DNA of 64,000 nucleotides from Distichodus sexfasciatus (Eukaryota > Chordata > Actinopteri > Characiformes > Distichodontidae). The notes beneath the pieces were generated by a model. That model searched no databases, was not told where the DNA came from, and worked only from the letters and a program-made list of their open reading frames with translations. The translations under genes were made by a program, and so were the position numbers. Positions 26,167 to 37,407 of this stretch are shown here, one piece after another. The DNA is taken from NCBI GenBank assembly GCA_032718565.1, contig JAVGVS010000682.1:1-64000 (forward strand), written 5' to 3'. How positions within the stretch are numbered: the first letter of the stretch is position 1; each line of letters begins with the position of its first letter.

Positions 26167-26974
26167 ACAACAATGTTTTCTATTGGTCAGTACATGAACA
26201 GAATGTAGTGAGACTGTGATTAGTGTTGTGTGGATCTAGGGTCACTTCCTGGAAAACAGGATGTCAGATAAAGCTAAAATAGAGCTGATCCTAAACGAGG
26301 AAAATAATACTATTAATGATAACAGATTGTTTTTAATCAGAAACCACTCGATCTCTGGTCAGCTCAGGAGAGGTGGCGCTGCTGTGGCTCGACTCCAGCT
26401 CTCAAACCCAAACCAATGTTCTGACCGAGAGATCATGATGGAGCCTGAGGAAGTTGAGCGTCTTTTTTGCAGTTTTATCACCAACTTGAATTGCAGAAGA
26501 GCAGCGGCAAGTCACCATCAGCATTGTTGTGAGGAGCGATAATCTCTCTCTCATTTATCACTCTGCTGTAGTTTATACACTCCCACAGTCTGAAATGTCT
26601 CCTTAAGATTGTGAAGAGCACAAGAGTCTCAGTTCTCTTCAACAATGATGATGGCTAGCTTTCATGCATGTGTTCTCACTGGCTGTGTTTTAGCTTCTGA
26701 CTTATTCTGTGACAGGATTCAGAAAGATGTGTTCAACGAAGGCAATAACTTTTCAGGTGTGAAGACTGGTGTGCACTGATACACTGAGGTATGTAACTCT
26801 GGATTTGTGCATCTGCTGAATGTCCTACATGTAAATATAAATGTGATGAGGTGGTGATGTGGGTGATGTTCAGTACGTTCAGGGTGTTGATCGATGTCCA
26901 GCAGTGTTTCATGTTGTAAAGATTCACACAGAAGTTAAATGTCCTGCTGTGATGTTGCTGCTGTCTCCCAAGTG

Positions 26975-27729
26975 TGTCATGTGGGTGCCGTGTGGTCGGA
27001 AAATAAAAAGAAAATGGAGGACAACGCAGGGGCGGATTGATGGTGGTTTTAATAAAGAAAAAACAAGAATGGAAAAAATACTCCAAAAGAGTCACTCAAA
27101 ATACTGAGGACTGGAACAACAAAAATGAGGAAAAAGCGAAAGGATCCAGACGTTCCAACTCTCGAGAACCTTCGCCGTGATTATGTCACCAGCGGGTAGC
27201 ACGAGCCTGAATTCGAAAGAGAAAAATATAGAACGCGAAGCCGGAAAAAATAACGAAAGTCCAGGACCGTAAACTCAACCAAAACTCTGGACCTGAAACC
27301 ACACGACACCAGGTACGAGGGAGAAGAACACAAAGAAACGCCGGATCGAACTGGGTTAAAATATCCAAACAAAACAAGCGAATAAACTAATAAACCAATA
27401 AGAACGCGGAAAGTAATCAGAACCAGGTGCTCGAAATAATAACCGAACGCCGAATAAACCGAATAACCGTACTAGGAAGGGGGAACGCGAAGTGTACACA
27501 AAACCCGGAAGTAGGAGCAATCTAATCGGCAAGTGAACTACTAGGGAGTGGACACGAAGTGTAAACGACAGACCTGGGAGCAAGCTAGTGGGGAAATGCA
27601 CAACTACACGAAAACCTGCCATGCGCTAATAAACATGAAGGGAGGACACCGAAACGTGATCCCAAGAGACAGACTTACTTCCCAGACTCAATACTCTGGG
27701 GACCGCCGAAGTGGGGCGCGGCCGTGACA
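26975..27729. mobile_element. Solo-LTR-like element with perfect 5-bp target duplication
   Basis: Starts TGTCATGTGG and ends GCCGTGACA, flanked by identical AAGTG at 26970-26974 and 27730-27734. The ends match the element at 15361-16868, and both interiors are purine-rich, but this one is 755 bp rather than 1508 bp. It lies in the presumed agtr1 5' intron, about 230 bp upstream of the coding exon. Confidence 0.7.
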
Positions 27730-27960
27730 AAGTGACACACATCATGACCTTTTATACCAACTACCACACACAGTCTGAATTTTATTTGGTTCATTTTACC
27801 ATTTACACATTAATTATTTTAACAGGGTTCAGAAAGATGTCTGATCTGGTTTTTAGTTAATTGGACTGAATTGGGAAATTTGCTGCACCTGTAATAATAA
27901 ATGTGTTACTTGTGTGTTTTGTGTTCCGCAGGCCGATGTTTGGAACTCTCTGTCTACAAG

Positions 27961-29034
27961 ATGGAGAATCTGACCTTTGCGCCCCCCGCAGGCCTTGTGC
28001 TCTCCTGCAACCTGACAGGACACACCTTCATCTTCACCTTTATCCCCATCGTCTACAGCTGCAACTTCCTGCTGGGCATTGTGGGTAACAGCCTGGTGGT
28101 GGCTGTGATTTACTGCCACCTCAAGCTGAAGACAGTGGCCAACATCTTTGTGCTGAACTTGGCAGTGTCGGATTTAACCTTTCTCATCACCCTGCCCCTG
28201 TGGGCCACATACACGGCTGGAGGCTACCATTGGCCCTTTGGGGACTTCCTGTGCAAGGCGGTGGCGGGTTTGGCCCTCTTCACACTCTACACCAGTGTCT
28301 TCTTCCTCACTGCCCTCAGCGTGGACCGCTACCTGGCCATCGTGCACCCCGTCAGGTCCCGACAGCGCCGCACCGCCACCTGCGCCCGCCTCACATGCAT
28401 TCTGGTCTGGCTGTTGGCGCTGGCTCTCAGCCTTCCCTCTGCCTGCATCCGCCGCACACACTTCATCCGGCACAGCGATGTGACCGTGTGCGGCGTGCTG
28501 GACGCAGAGCGCCGCGGACTTCAGGCTGCTTTGAGCCTGACCAAAGGCGTGTTGGGCTTCCTGCTGCCGCTGGTTGTCATCCTGACCTGCTACTGCCTGA
28601 TCGGCCGAGCGCTGATGCGTCCTCGGCGTGTCCCTCGTAGCTCAGGCCCTCGCGGGGACGAAGCCTTCCGCATGCTGGTGGCCGCCGCGCTCTCCTTCTT
28701 CCTGTGCTGGGCTCCGCACCAGGTCTTCAACTTGATGGAGGCCCTGCTGCTGCTGGGACGCCTTGGCACCTGCTCTGTTGTGGAGCTCATAGACACTGCC
28801 ATGCCCTTCACCATCTGCATTGCCTTCTTTAACAGCTGCATGAACCCAATCCTGTATGGCTTCGTAGGGAAGAACTTCCGCAGGAGCCTGCTGAAGCTGT
28901 TGAGATGCTCATCCACTCCGCTCTCTCACCCCAACCTCAGCACTAAAATAAGCACGCTGTCATACCGGAGCTCTGAGATGCCCAGCTCTGATGCTGCTGA
29001 TGCCAGGACCACCTCGCTGCCACAGGTCAAATGA
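27961..29034 (+). CDS. agtr1: Angiotensin II receptor type 1 (class A GPCR)
   Basis: Seven-helix plasma-membrane receptor for angiotensin II, 357 aa (human AT1 is 359). One coding exon with acceptor CCGCAG at 27926-27931; ATG at 27961 in good context (AAGATGG). Family hallmarks: NSLVVAVIY with KLKTVANIF, NLAVSDLTF (sodium-site Asp), LPLWATYTAGGYHWPFGDFL, SVDRYLAIVHP (DRY), SLTKGVLGFLLP (the ligand-contacting Lys199 equivalent), IDTAMPFTICIAFFNSCMNP and NPILY. The C-tail LSTKISTLSYR matches AT1. N-glycosylation sequons lie in MENLTF and CNLTG. Departures from human AT1: Asn111 is Thr (LFTLYTSV), Tyr292 is Phe and Asn295 is Ser. The a/b paralogue cannot be assigned. Confidence 0.95.
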   Translation: MENLTFAPPAGLVLSCNLTGHTFIFTFIPIVYSCNFLLGIVGNSLVVAVIYCHLKLKTVANIFVLNLAVSDLTFLITLPLWATYTAGGYHWPFGDFLCKAVAGLALFTLYTSVFFLTALSVDRYLAIVHPVRSRQRRTATCARLTCILVWLLALALSLPSACIRRTHFIRHSDVTVCGVLDAERRGLQAALSLTKGVLGFLLPLVVILTCYCLIGRALMRPRRVPRSSGPRGDEAFRMLVAAALSFFLCWAPHQVFNLMEALLLLGRLGTCSVVELIDTAMPFTICIAFFNSCMNPILYGFVGKNFRRSLLKLLRCSSTPLSHPNLSTKISTLSYRSSEMPSSDAADARTTSLPQVK

Positions 29035-29037
29035 TGG

Positions 29038-29215
29038 TGTGCTAGTGGTTTAGTTGTTAGGATAATACTAACAACTCTACTCTACTCCAGGCCCTGGGTT
29101 CAAATCTCTCCCACACTGCCACCACAAGGCCCTTAACCTCAAGTTGCTCCAGGGACACTGCAATTAGGACATCGATGTCTAACCCTTACCCTGCTAAATG
29201 CTATAAATGTAAATG
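29038..29215 (+). repeat. tRNA-derived SINE directly after the agtr1 stop codon
   Basis: Begins four bases after the stop. It holds TTTAGTTGTTAGGATAA, GGGTTCAAATC (B-box-like), AGGCCCTTAACCTCAAGTTG and a tail GCTAAATGCTATAAATGTAA. It would form the start of the agtr1 3' UTR. Confidence 0.7.
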
Positions 29216-30165
29216 TGATGAAGAGGCAGCAGAGATGGAGTGAATACAGGATCTGGATCATCACTGGGGCAAGGGAAAGCCACAACTGAAGGTCTGAGTT
29301 TATGTTGGTTCTGTCTGTGTTGTGCAGCTGATCATTAAGGCTCCAGCATGTGAGAAACTGCAGCAACTGCAAATTCTGGTGATCCACAGCAGAGCATCAT
29401 TTCACACATCAGCTCATTAATTAAACCTTCATTAGCTTCATCGGGTTGTGTCTGCAATACTGCGGGCCCTCCACACAGCATTAACACACTGAGATGGACC
29501 TGGGCTGTGAATGTAAATGTAATTTTATGTCTGTCCAGGTTCTCAGTCATGCAGGACATGGTAGTTAACATGTGGTTGACCTGAAGGCACCTGGACTTCT
29601 TTTAAGTTCTTGACCGATGACACACATTTTCAGCCACCTACAACACCGCTTTGAGATTCCTTCCCAGACCATTCAAATGTGACATTAATGGCTGCCATCA
29701 TTCATTATATTCAGAGGGGGCAAAGACCCAAAAATGCATCACTTTTTTTGCTCAAGTGACCCCAACAACTCTCACCTTGATCCACACCCTGGCTTGGGAT
29801 CCTAACAACCCATTTTAAAGGCAGAGTAAGTCAGCAAGTCTCACGACCACCTCCAAGGTAGCAATCCCACATCCTATATTAGATTTGAGAACCGAAGGAG
29901 CCTTTCAGATGACAGGTCAAACATCTTCAAGAACTTCAACAAATCCAGTTACCTTCAATTCAAGCTTTCAAGATGTGCATTTAAATGAATTGAAATGATG
30001 TTTAAAAAAAAAAAAAAACTAAATAAACTCCTGAACGTGAAGACACCTGCTGCTGTCTGTGTTTAAATAAACTTTCCAGCAACAATAAACCATTACAAAG
30101 ATATGAAGCTCGAAAAGCACCTAAAATATTAAGTGTGAAGTGGTTTTATGTGGAATATGTGTAAA
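29216..30165 (+). other. agtr1 3' region with polyadenylation signals
   Basis: No coding signal. A poly-A run is followed by AATAAA at 30022-30027, and a second AATAAA follows at about 30066. These are plausible transcript ends for agtr1. Confidence 0.4.
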
Positions 30166-30375
30166 TTGGTAGCATAATGGTTGGCCCCCTAATCAGAGGG
30201 TCGCTGGTTTACGTTCCGGACCCGAAAAGGTACCACTGAGATACTCATGAGCAAGTTACCGTCCCCAAGCACTGCTCCCCGGGTACTGCCTGCATCAGCT
30301 GCCCACTGCCCCTTCACGAATAGGTCAAATGCAGAGCTTACGTGTGGTTGTGGTGCAGTGTTTTCACAATGAAAT
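30165..30375 (+). repeat. Second SINE-like family, best-preserved copy
   Basis: Has GTAGCATAATGGTTGGCC (A-box-like), GGTACCACTGAGATACTCAT, CCCCAAGCACTGCTCCCC, GCAGCTT-type junction text and the tail GTCAAATGCAGAGCTTACG. The same order of phrases occurs at 47.09-47.26 kb. Confidence 0.7.
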
Positions 30376-30744
30376 AAAAATCACTCACTTAAACTTCACT
30401 CACTTATATAAAGCTGCACGTCTCCCTCCCTACCACCAGGTGGCACTAAATGATAACACAAAATGCTCAGGAGGTTTTCCTCTCGTTTTCATATTTACAA
30501 CCACAATTAGACGCACTTCTCTACAGTCAATTATATTTTCTAATATACGGGCCATTTTAAGTGAAGGTAAATGAATGTGATGCAGCTTGAGATTATCACC
30601 ATTGCCAGCAACCCTTCACAGGTATCATTTGTACTCATGTGATGATTAGTGATTGGTGGTATTTTTGTGATGACGTTTTCTCTCTTCCTCATGCTATTGT
30701 GTCTTATTTTTCAATCAATATTTTACATATTTCTTTTGTTAGTG

Positions 30745-31187
30745 TTGTCCATCCTGACCGGTCATGCACAGATCAACTCCATATGTATAGAACATCACCG
30801 CGCTTTAGCATGTCTTTGATGGTGTCCTTATAGCGGAGTTTGGTGCGCCCTACTTCCCGTTCAGTTCACCGTAGAAAAGCTGTTTGACAGGCCTGTTGTC
30901 ATCCATTCTAGCCACACGACCCATCCAGCAAACCCTGTTCCTGATGACTAGGATTTCAATGATGTCGACTTCTGCCTGTTCTAGGACTTGATCACGCGTG
31001 ATAATATCGGCCCACTTGGTTTTGAGTATGTTCCTAAGATGCTGTTGGATTGTTCTCAACAGCCTGATCTGGTGTCAGTACAAAGTTCACGTTTTGCTTC
31101 CATACAGGAGGACAGGGACGATGCGGTGGTTGTACACCATGATCTTGGTTTCTGTCAGAAAGTCTCGGCAGTTGAAGACCTCTAGTG
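30745..31187 (-). mobile_element. Non-LTR retrotransposon fragment, 3' part of the reverse-transcriptase ORF
   Basis: Read on the minus strand, it gives TKIMVYNHRIVPVLLYGSKT, TIQQHLRNILKTKWADIITR, RVCWMGRVARMDDNRP with KQLFYGELNGK, and then GRTKLRYKDTIKDMLKR. This is the characteristic end of LINE polymerases (LLYGSETW... HVxRMxxxRxPKxLLYGEL... KxRYKDxxKxxL). At least two internal stops follow the LLYGSKT block. The fragment is dead and truncated at both ends. Confidence 0.8.
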
Positions 31188-31499
31188 TTTAGTCTTCATG
31201 ATGCACAAGATGCCGCTTGGGGGTGTTTTCGTGGCTCCTGACCACAGCTGCAGCGCTGAAGAAGCGGAGCGGCTCTGCACTACAGCGCCCTCTGTCGGGA
31301 ACCCGGAGCTGGCGGTACAGCGGCAGTGCGGCATCTCGGTGTGTGAGACTCAGCTGTTTATATCGTGCAGCGCGTTTTGAAGAGAACATGGAGAGGAAGG
31401 TGAGCGCATTAATCCCTCACGCGTTCACAGCGCGGGCTGATTAAACTCACACGGACAGTGGAGAGTCGTGCTGCTGAGTGGGAGTGGGAGAGTGGGCGG

Positions 31500-31609
31500 G
31501 GTTTGAATGACAGCGCCGAGGGGCGGATCACGTGGCGAGTCACGTGTGAGGGCGGTATTTAAGCTCGACTCCTCCTCCCGTGTGAGTGCGGCGCGCGGCG
31601 GTGACGGAG
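31500..31609 (+). promoter_or_regulatory. gyg1 promoter with two E-boxes and a TATA-like box
   Basis: Two CACGTG palindromes at 31529-31534 and 31541-31546 are separated by six bases (GCGAGT). The TATA-like TATTTAAG follows at 31556-31563, about 50 bases before the ATG at 31610. A GC-rich GAGGGGCGG lies just upstream. This spacing is close to a carbohydrate response element, which has five bases between E-boxes. Confidence 0.65.
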
Positions 31610-31672
31610 ATGGCGGGTAAGAGCGGAGCGGAGTGTGTGTGCGCGTGTGTCTGTGTGTGTGCGCGCGCGCGT

Positions 31673-31718
<46 letters not shown>

Positions 31719-32159
31719 GTGTCTGTGCGCGTGTGCGCGTGTGTGTGTGTGTGTCTGTGTGTGTGCGCGCGCGTGTGTGTGTGTCTGTGTCTGTGCGCGC
31801 GTGTGTGTGTCTGTGTGTGTGTCTGTGTGTGTGTCTGTGTGTGTGTGTATGCGCGTGTGTATGTGTGTGTGTCTGTGTGTGTGTGTGTGTGTGTGTGTCT
31901 GTGTGTGTGTCTGTGTGTGTGTGTGTGCGCGTGTGTGTGTGTGTGTGTGTGTGCGCGTGTGTGTGTGTGTGTGTGTGCGCGTGTGTGTGTGTGTGTGTGT
32001 GCGCACGTGTGTCTGCGTCAGCGCACCGATGCGCTTCGGTTCCCATATGAATTCATCGCGTTATGAAAATACACGCACACTCTTTCTCACACACTTGCCC
32101 TGACGCACACACACAAACATCACACTCATGAAAAACACACGCAGACACTCACACACCTG

Positions 32160-32203
<44 letters not shown>

Positions 32204-35200
32204 CTATCTGGAGTTATTCTGCATGTTGTTGATATTGTAGCTTGCTGCTGGATGGTGTGTTCTTGTGTGTTCGTGTGTGTGTGTGGATGAGTTGCAGTGT
32301 GTATCAGACTCTTATCCCAAACTGCTTCCATGAGAGTACACAGTTGGTCTCCTTGCAGCAGCTCAGGGTTAAGGGTCGTGCTCAGGGTCACAGCGATGGT
32401 AGCGCTGTAGGTGGGAACTAACGCACACACAGACACACTCCTGCTCCACCAGGCAGCGCATGTTAAGACTCTCATCTTCATCACCTGTGTTTATCTGCCG
32501 TTACCCTAGATCAATGTGTCATTACACCCCTATTACAATGTATGGAGATGTTAGATGTGTAAGCTGTGTGTGTGTGTGTGTGTGTGTTGCATTACAGACC
32601 AGGCCTTTGTAACCCTCACCACTAATGACAGCTATGCTAAAGGTGCCATGGTGCTGGGAACCTCACTGAGGAACCAGGGAACTCGCCGCAAGCTGGCCGT
32701 GCTGACCGGCCCCCAGGTGTCGCAGCCCTGCAGGTGAGCCAGCGTCGCAGCAGTGCTGTGGAGTGTGTGTATGTGGGTGTGTGGAGCTGAGCTCTGTGCG
32801 TGTGTTTCAGGGCGGTGCTGAGCAGAATCTATGATGAGGTGCGGCCGGTGGAGCTGATGGACAGCGGAGATGCTGCTCACCTGGCGCTGATGAAGAGGCC
32901 CGAGCTGGGCATCACCCTCACCAAGCTGCACTGCTGGACGCTCACACACTACTCCAAATGTGTCTTCATGGACGCCGACACGCTGGTACTGCCTTAAAAA
33001 AAGACCTGAAAACGTAAAACCAGGCAGCGGTGCTAATGAGGCTCACGTGTCTCAGGTGTGCTGCTCACGTCAGCTTCATGTCACTCGACTACGCTGCTGT
33101 CCATAGTGTCCAGTGTTGGGAAAGCTGCTTTTAAACATCAGCTTAATGTATTTAAACTCACCTACAAGCTGCTGTTGTAATATAGTAATTACTACACTAC
33201 AAGCTACAGATGATGCTCTAATGGTTATGATACTCACCTCTGGACCAGGAGGTTTAAATCTTACCTTCAGCACTACCACCGCTGGGCCCCTGTGCATTTT
33301 AAAAGTATCTTCACTGCTGATCACCTGCTGAAAAGAGCAGGACAGTTAGGAGTGTTGCTTATTGTCGTTAGCTGCTCCCCAACATTGCTAGCACCCTTAA
33401 CGTGATGTGTGTGTGTGTTGAGGTGGTGTCGAACGTTGATGAGCTGTTCGATCGCGACGAACTGTCGGCCGCTCCCGACCCCGGCTGGCCCGACTGCTTC
33501 AACTCGGGCGTCTTCGTCTTCCGCCCGTCCAACGAGACTTACGGCAAGCTGCTGAAGGCCTGCGAGGAGAACGGCAGCTTCGACGGTGAGAACCTCCACA
33601 TCAGATGCTGGAGAAACTGTGCAGTCCTGCTGCTGTGTTGTAGTAGAACGTGTTGGAGACGTGTTGTGATTACACACACTGGTGTTAGTGTTGCAGAATG
33701 TTGTGTTGAGTTGAGTAACGCCGCTGTGGTACAGGCGATGAACAAAACACACAAAACTCTAGGGTTAGTTGTGACACACAAGGCTTTTACTGCTGATCCG
33801 ACTTATCTCACCCTCTGAAGCGTCTGTGTGTTGTAATGCTTCTAAAGCAAAGTCTGAAGGCCTTTATTGCTCTTATCGTCCTGAAAGTGGCCTGCATGTT
33901 TAGCGGTCAGAGGTGATGGGGTTACACACACACGTGAATTCATATTGAGTCCAGTCACACTGTGTTGTGTGTGTGGACGGGGGGGTAAGTGTGTGTTGTG
34001 TGTGTGTGTGGATGGGGGTAGGTTAGGGTTAATGGGTTAATCTAGGGTTAGGGTTAATGTATAGACTGGGGCTGGGCCTTTACGTTGGTGTTGTTCATAT
34101 GGTAATGATGGTGGGTGTGTGTGTGTGTGTGTGCAGGTGGAGATCAGGGGCTCCTCAACAGCTTTTTCTCAGACTGGGCCACAGCAGACATCTCCAAACA
34201 CCTGCCCTTCACCTACAACCTCAGCAGCTCCGCCCTCTACACCTACCTGCCCGCCTTCAAACAGTGAGTCTCTCACACGCGCACACACACACACACACAC
34301 CCCTCACCCACTACACCAACACTCTACCCTCACAGGGCTCCCGTCTGTAGCTGAGACACAGAGCAGGAGCTGTGGAGGTCACTCACACACACACAGAGCT
34401 GGTCACACCGCTGCGGTCGGAAATATGAGACACACACTCGCTCTCACACACACACACTCGTGCTGCAGCAAAGCTATCAGTCTCCTGAAATAGAGCTACT
34501 GCTTTTAGCCTTCACACATGGAACCCAAATGTCACTTCATACACAGCTGACAAACACACACACACACAGAGCTTTCCAGGAGCAGCAGTGCACCTTCCTC
34601 TGCCCCGACCACCGTCAGTCTCCTGATATGTTCACTACGCTGCTTGAACTCCAGCAGCACACTCACACACACATTTCATTAAACGCTAAATTAACACTAA
34701 ATTTAAGTCTACAGCTGCTCCTGACCTCTAACCCTGACCGTCGAGCATTAAACTCACTACTCTTTCTGATTTCTCACTTGAATAGGGCTGCAACAAACAA
34801 CTATTTTTGTAATCCAGTAACCCATCGATTATCGATTAATCGAGTATTTGGATAAAAAAAAAAAGTGCATGAAAATGACAGTACATTTGTTATTAGGCTT
34901 ATTCTAGTGTGAGTAGAAGTTAGTCATATACGCTTTATGTTGTTGTATTCAATTGAAAATGAAGAAACGTGAAGTTCAAGGGTCATTTTGAACCAATTTG
35001 GCCAATAAAATGAGTAGCTTTTGGCATTTCTGGAAGAGAACTGCATTTCCCACAATCCCCCGCGCACGCCTCGGAGCTGCGTCACAATAAAGGGTTCAGC
35101 ACGTTCCGGAATGAACTATGAAAAAAATCGATGGGAAAATCTTAATAAATGTCTGTATTGTGAGTGGAACGCTGGTTGTTGTGGTTATTTATCAGCTAAA

Positions 35201-36854
35201 TTACGCGTTTTGTCTGCGATAAAGGGGACGTTTTGACGGAAACAGAGCGTTTTAGCGAGTAATGGAGCTTACAAACAGCGTGCGTGTTTACATCGCAAAA
35301 AATGTCATTTACGTGTTTTTATGCATTTACTTCTGTTTTTGTGCACGGAATATCTCACAAATACGTTCACACACAGAGGGATCTATTCTCGCCTTGATCG
35401 CGCCACTGAAAATATTGTGCGTCATTAATAAGCGTCCGTGTGAAACACAAGCGTCGCATGCTGTAGCGATTTAAATGACTTAAACGAAGCTTCGATTCTA
35501 GAAAAATTGCCTCGACCATTTTTTGTAATCGAATTATTCGAGTTATTCGAATAATCGTTTCAGCTCTACACTTGAATACAGTTTACACGCAAAACCACAC
35601 GTAGACGCAAAACCACACGTAGACGCAAAACCACACGTACACACAACCACACGTACACCCAAACCCACACGTACACGCAACCACACGTGCACACAACCAC
35701 ACGTGCACACAACCACACGTACGCAAAACCACACGTACACACAACCACACGTTCACCCAAAACCACGCGTACACTCAAAACCACACGTACACCCAAAACC
35801 ACACGTACACCCGCAACCACACGTACATCCAACCACACGTACACGCAAAAGCACACGTACACGCAAAAGCACACGTACACGCAAAAGCACACATACACAC
35901 AACCACACGTACACCCAAAACCACACGTACACACAACCACACGTACACCCAAAACCACACGTACACACAACCACACGTACACCCAAAACCACACGTACAC
36001 ACAAAACCACACGTACACACAAAACCACACGTACACCCAAAACCACACGTACACGCAACCACACGTACACACAACCACACGTACACTCAAAACCACACGT
36101 ACACTCAAAACCACACGTACACACAACCACACATACACGCAAAAGCACACGTACACACAACCACACGTACACTCAAAACCACACGTACACACAAAACCAC
36201 ACGTACACCCAAAAACACACGTACACGCAACCACACGTACACTCAAAACCACACGTACACTCAAAACCACACGTACACACCACACGTACACGCAAAAGCA
36301 CACGTACACACAACCACACGTACACCCAAACCCACACGTACACGCAAAAGCACACGTACACACAACCACACGTACACAGAAAAGCACACGTACACACAAC
36401 CACACGTACACAGAAAAGCACATGTGCACGCAAAACCACACGTACACACAACCACACGTACGCGCAAACCAAACATACACACAACCACACGTACACGCAA
36501 AACCACATGTACACGCAAAACCACACGTACACACAACCACACGTACACACAACCACACGTACACGCAAAAGCACACGTACACACAACCACACGTACACGC
36601 AAACCCACACGTACACACAACCACACGTACACACAACCACACGTACACGCAAAAGCACACGTACACGCAAAAGCACACGTACACACAACCACACGTACAC
36701 GCAAACCCACACGTACACACAAAACCAACGTCAATATATAGACAAATACATATGTGTGTATAATGGAGTAGAGTAATACCCCTGATACGTTAAGATCAGA
36801 CACACGCCTGGGTTATCATTGTTACACTGTTATAAAGTGTGTTTTCCAGTTGCC

Positions 36855-36888
<34 letters not shown>

Positions 36889-37371
36889 TGTTGATCTGTG
36901 GAGGTGGAGTGGAGGGGTTCTGTATGAATGCTGCAGTCTCGGGGGGATTTAGCCCTGTAAACCCTGCTACTTTATGACGCTCCTCGTCACCTTCACCCTC
37001 CGCGTGTTCTCAGGTTCGGACACAACGCCAAGGTGGTGCACTTTGTGGGTGGGGCCAAGCCGTGGGAGCACCTGCCGGCCAGCAGCGGGGGCGTGAACTG
37101 GGAAACGCTGCAACACACACAGCACGGCTTCCTGCAGCAGTGGTGGAGTGTGTTCAGCAACGAGGTGCTGCCAATCATCAAGCAGGAGTACGGGGACCGC
37201 CCCTTGTACAACGGCTCCGCCCAGGTAACACGCACACATTCATACACACTACACAAACACCCACCATGAGTCCGGAGTGTGTGTCCTGGTGATTCAGCAG
37301 ATCTGTAAAGACCTGAAAGTTCATGATCACAGAATAAAAACAATATGAACCCTCCTGTCGCCGCTCTTAAA

Positions 37372-37407
<36 letters not shown>

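Noticed and set aside
28174..28916. Several frames overlapping agtr1
   Set aside because: Shadows of the receptor coding exon in other frames and on the other strand.
31425..32103. Overlapping 140-190 codon frames on both strands of the TG/CG tract
   Set aside because: Low-complexity Cys/Val or His/Thr repeats inside gyg1 intron 1, without conservation or start context.
34010..34060. Telomere-like TTAGGG motifs
   Set aside because: Only a few degenerate TTAGGGTT copies mixed with TTAATGGG; too short for an interstitial telomere tract.
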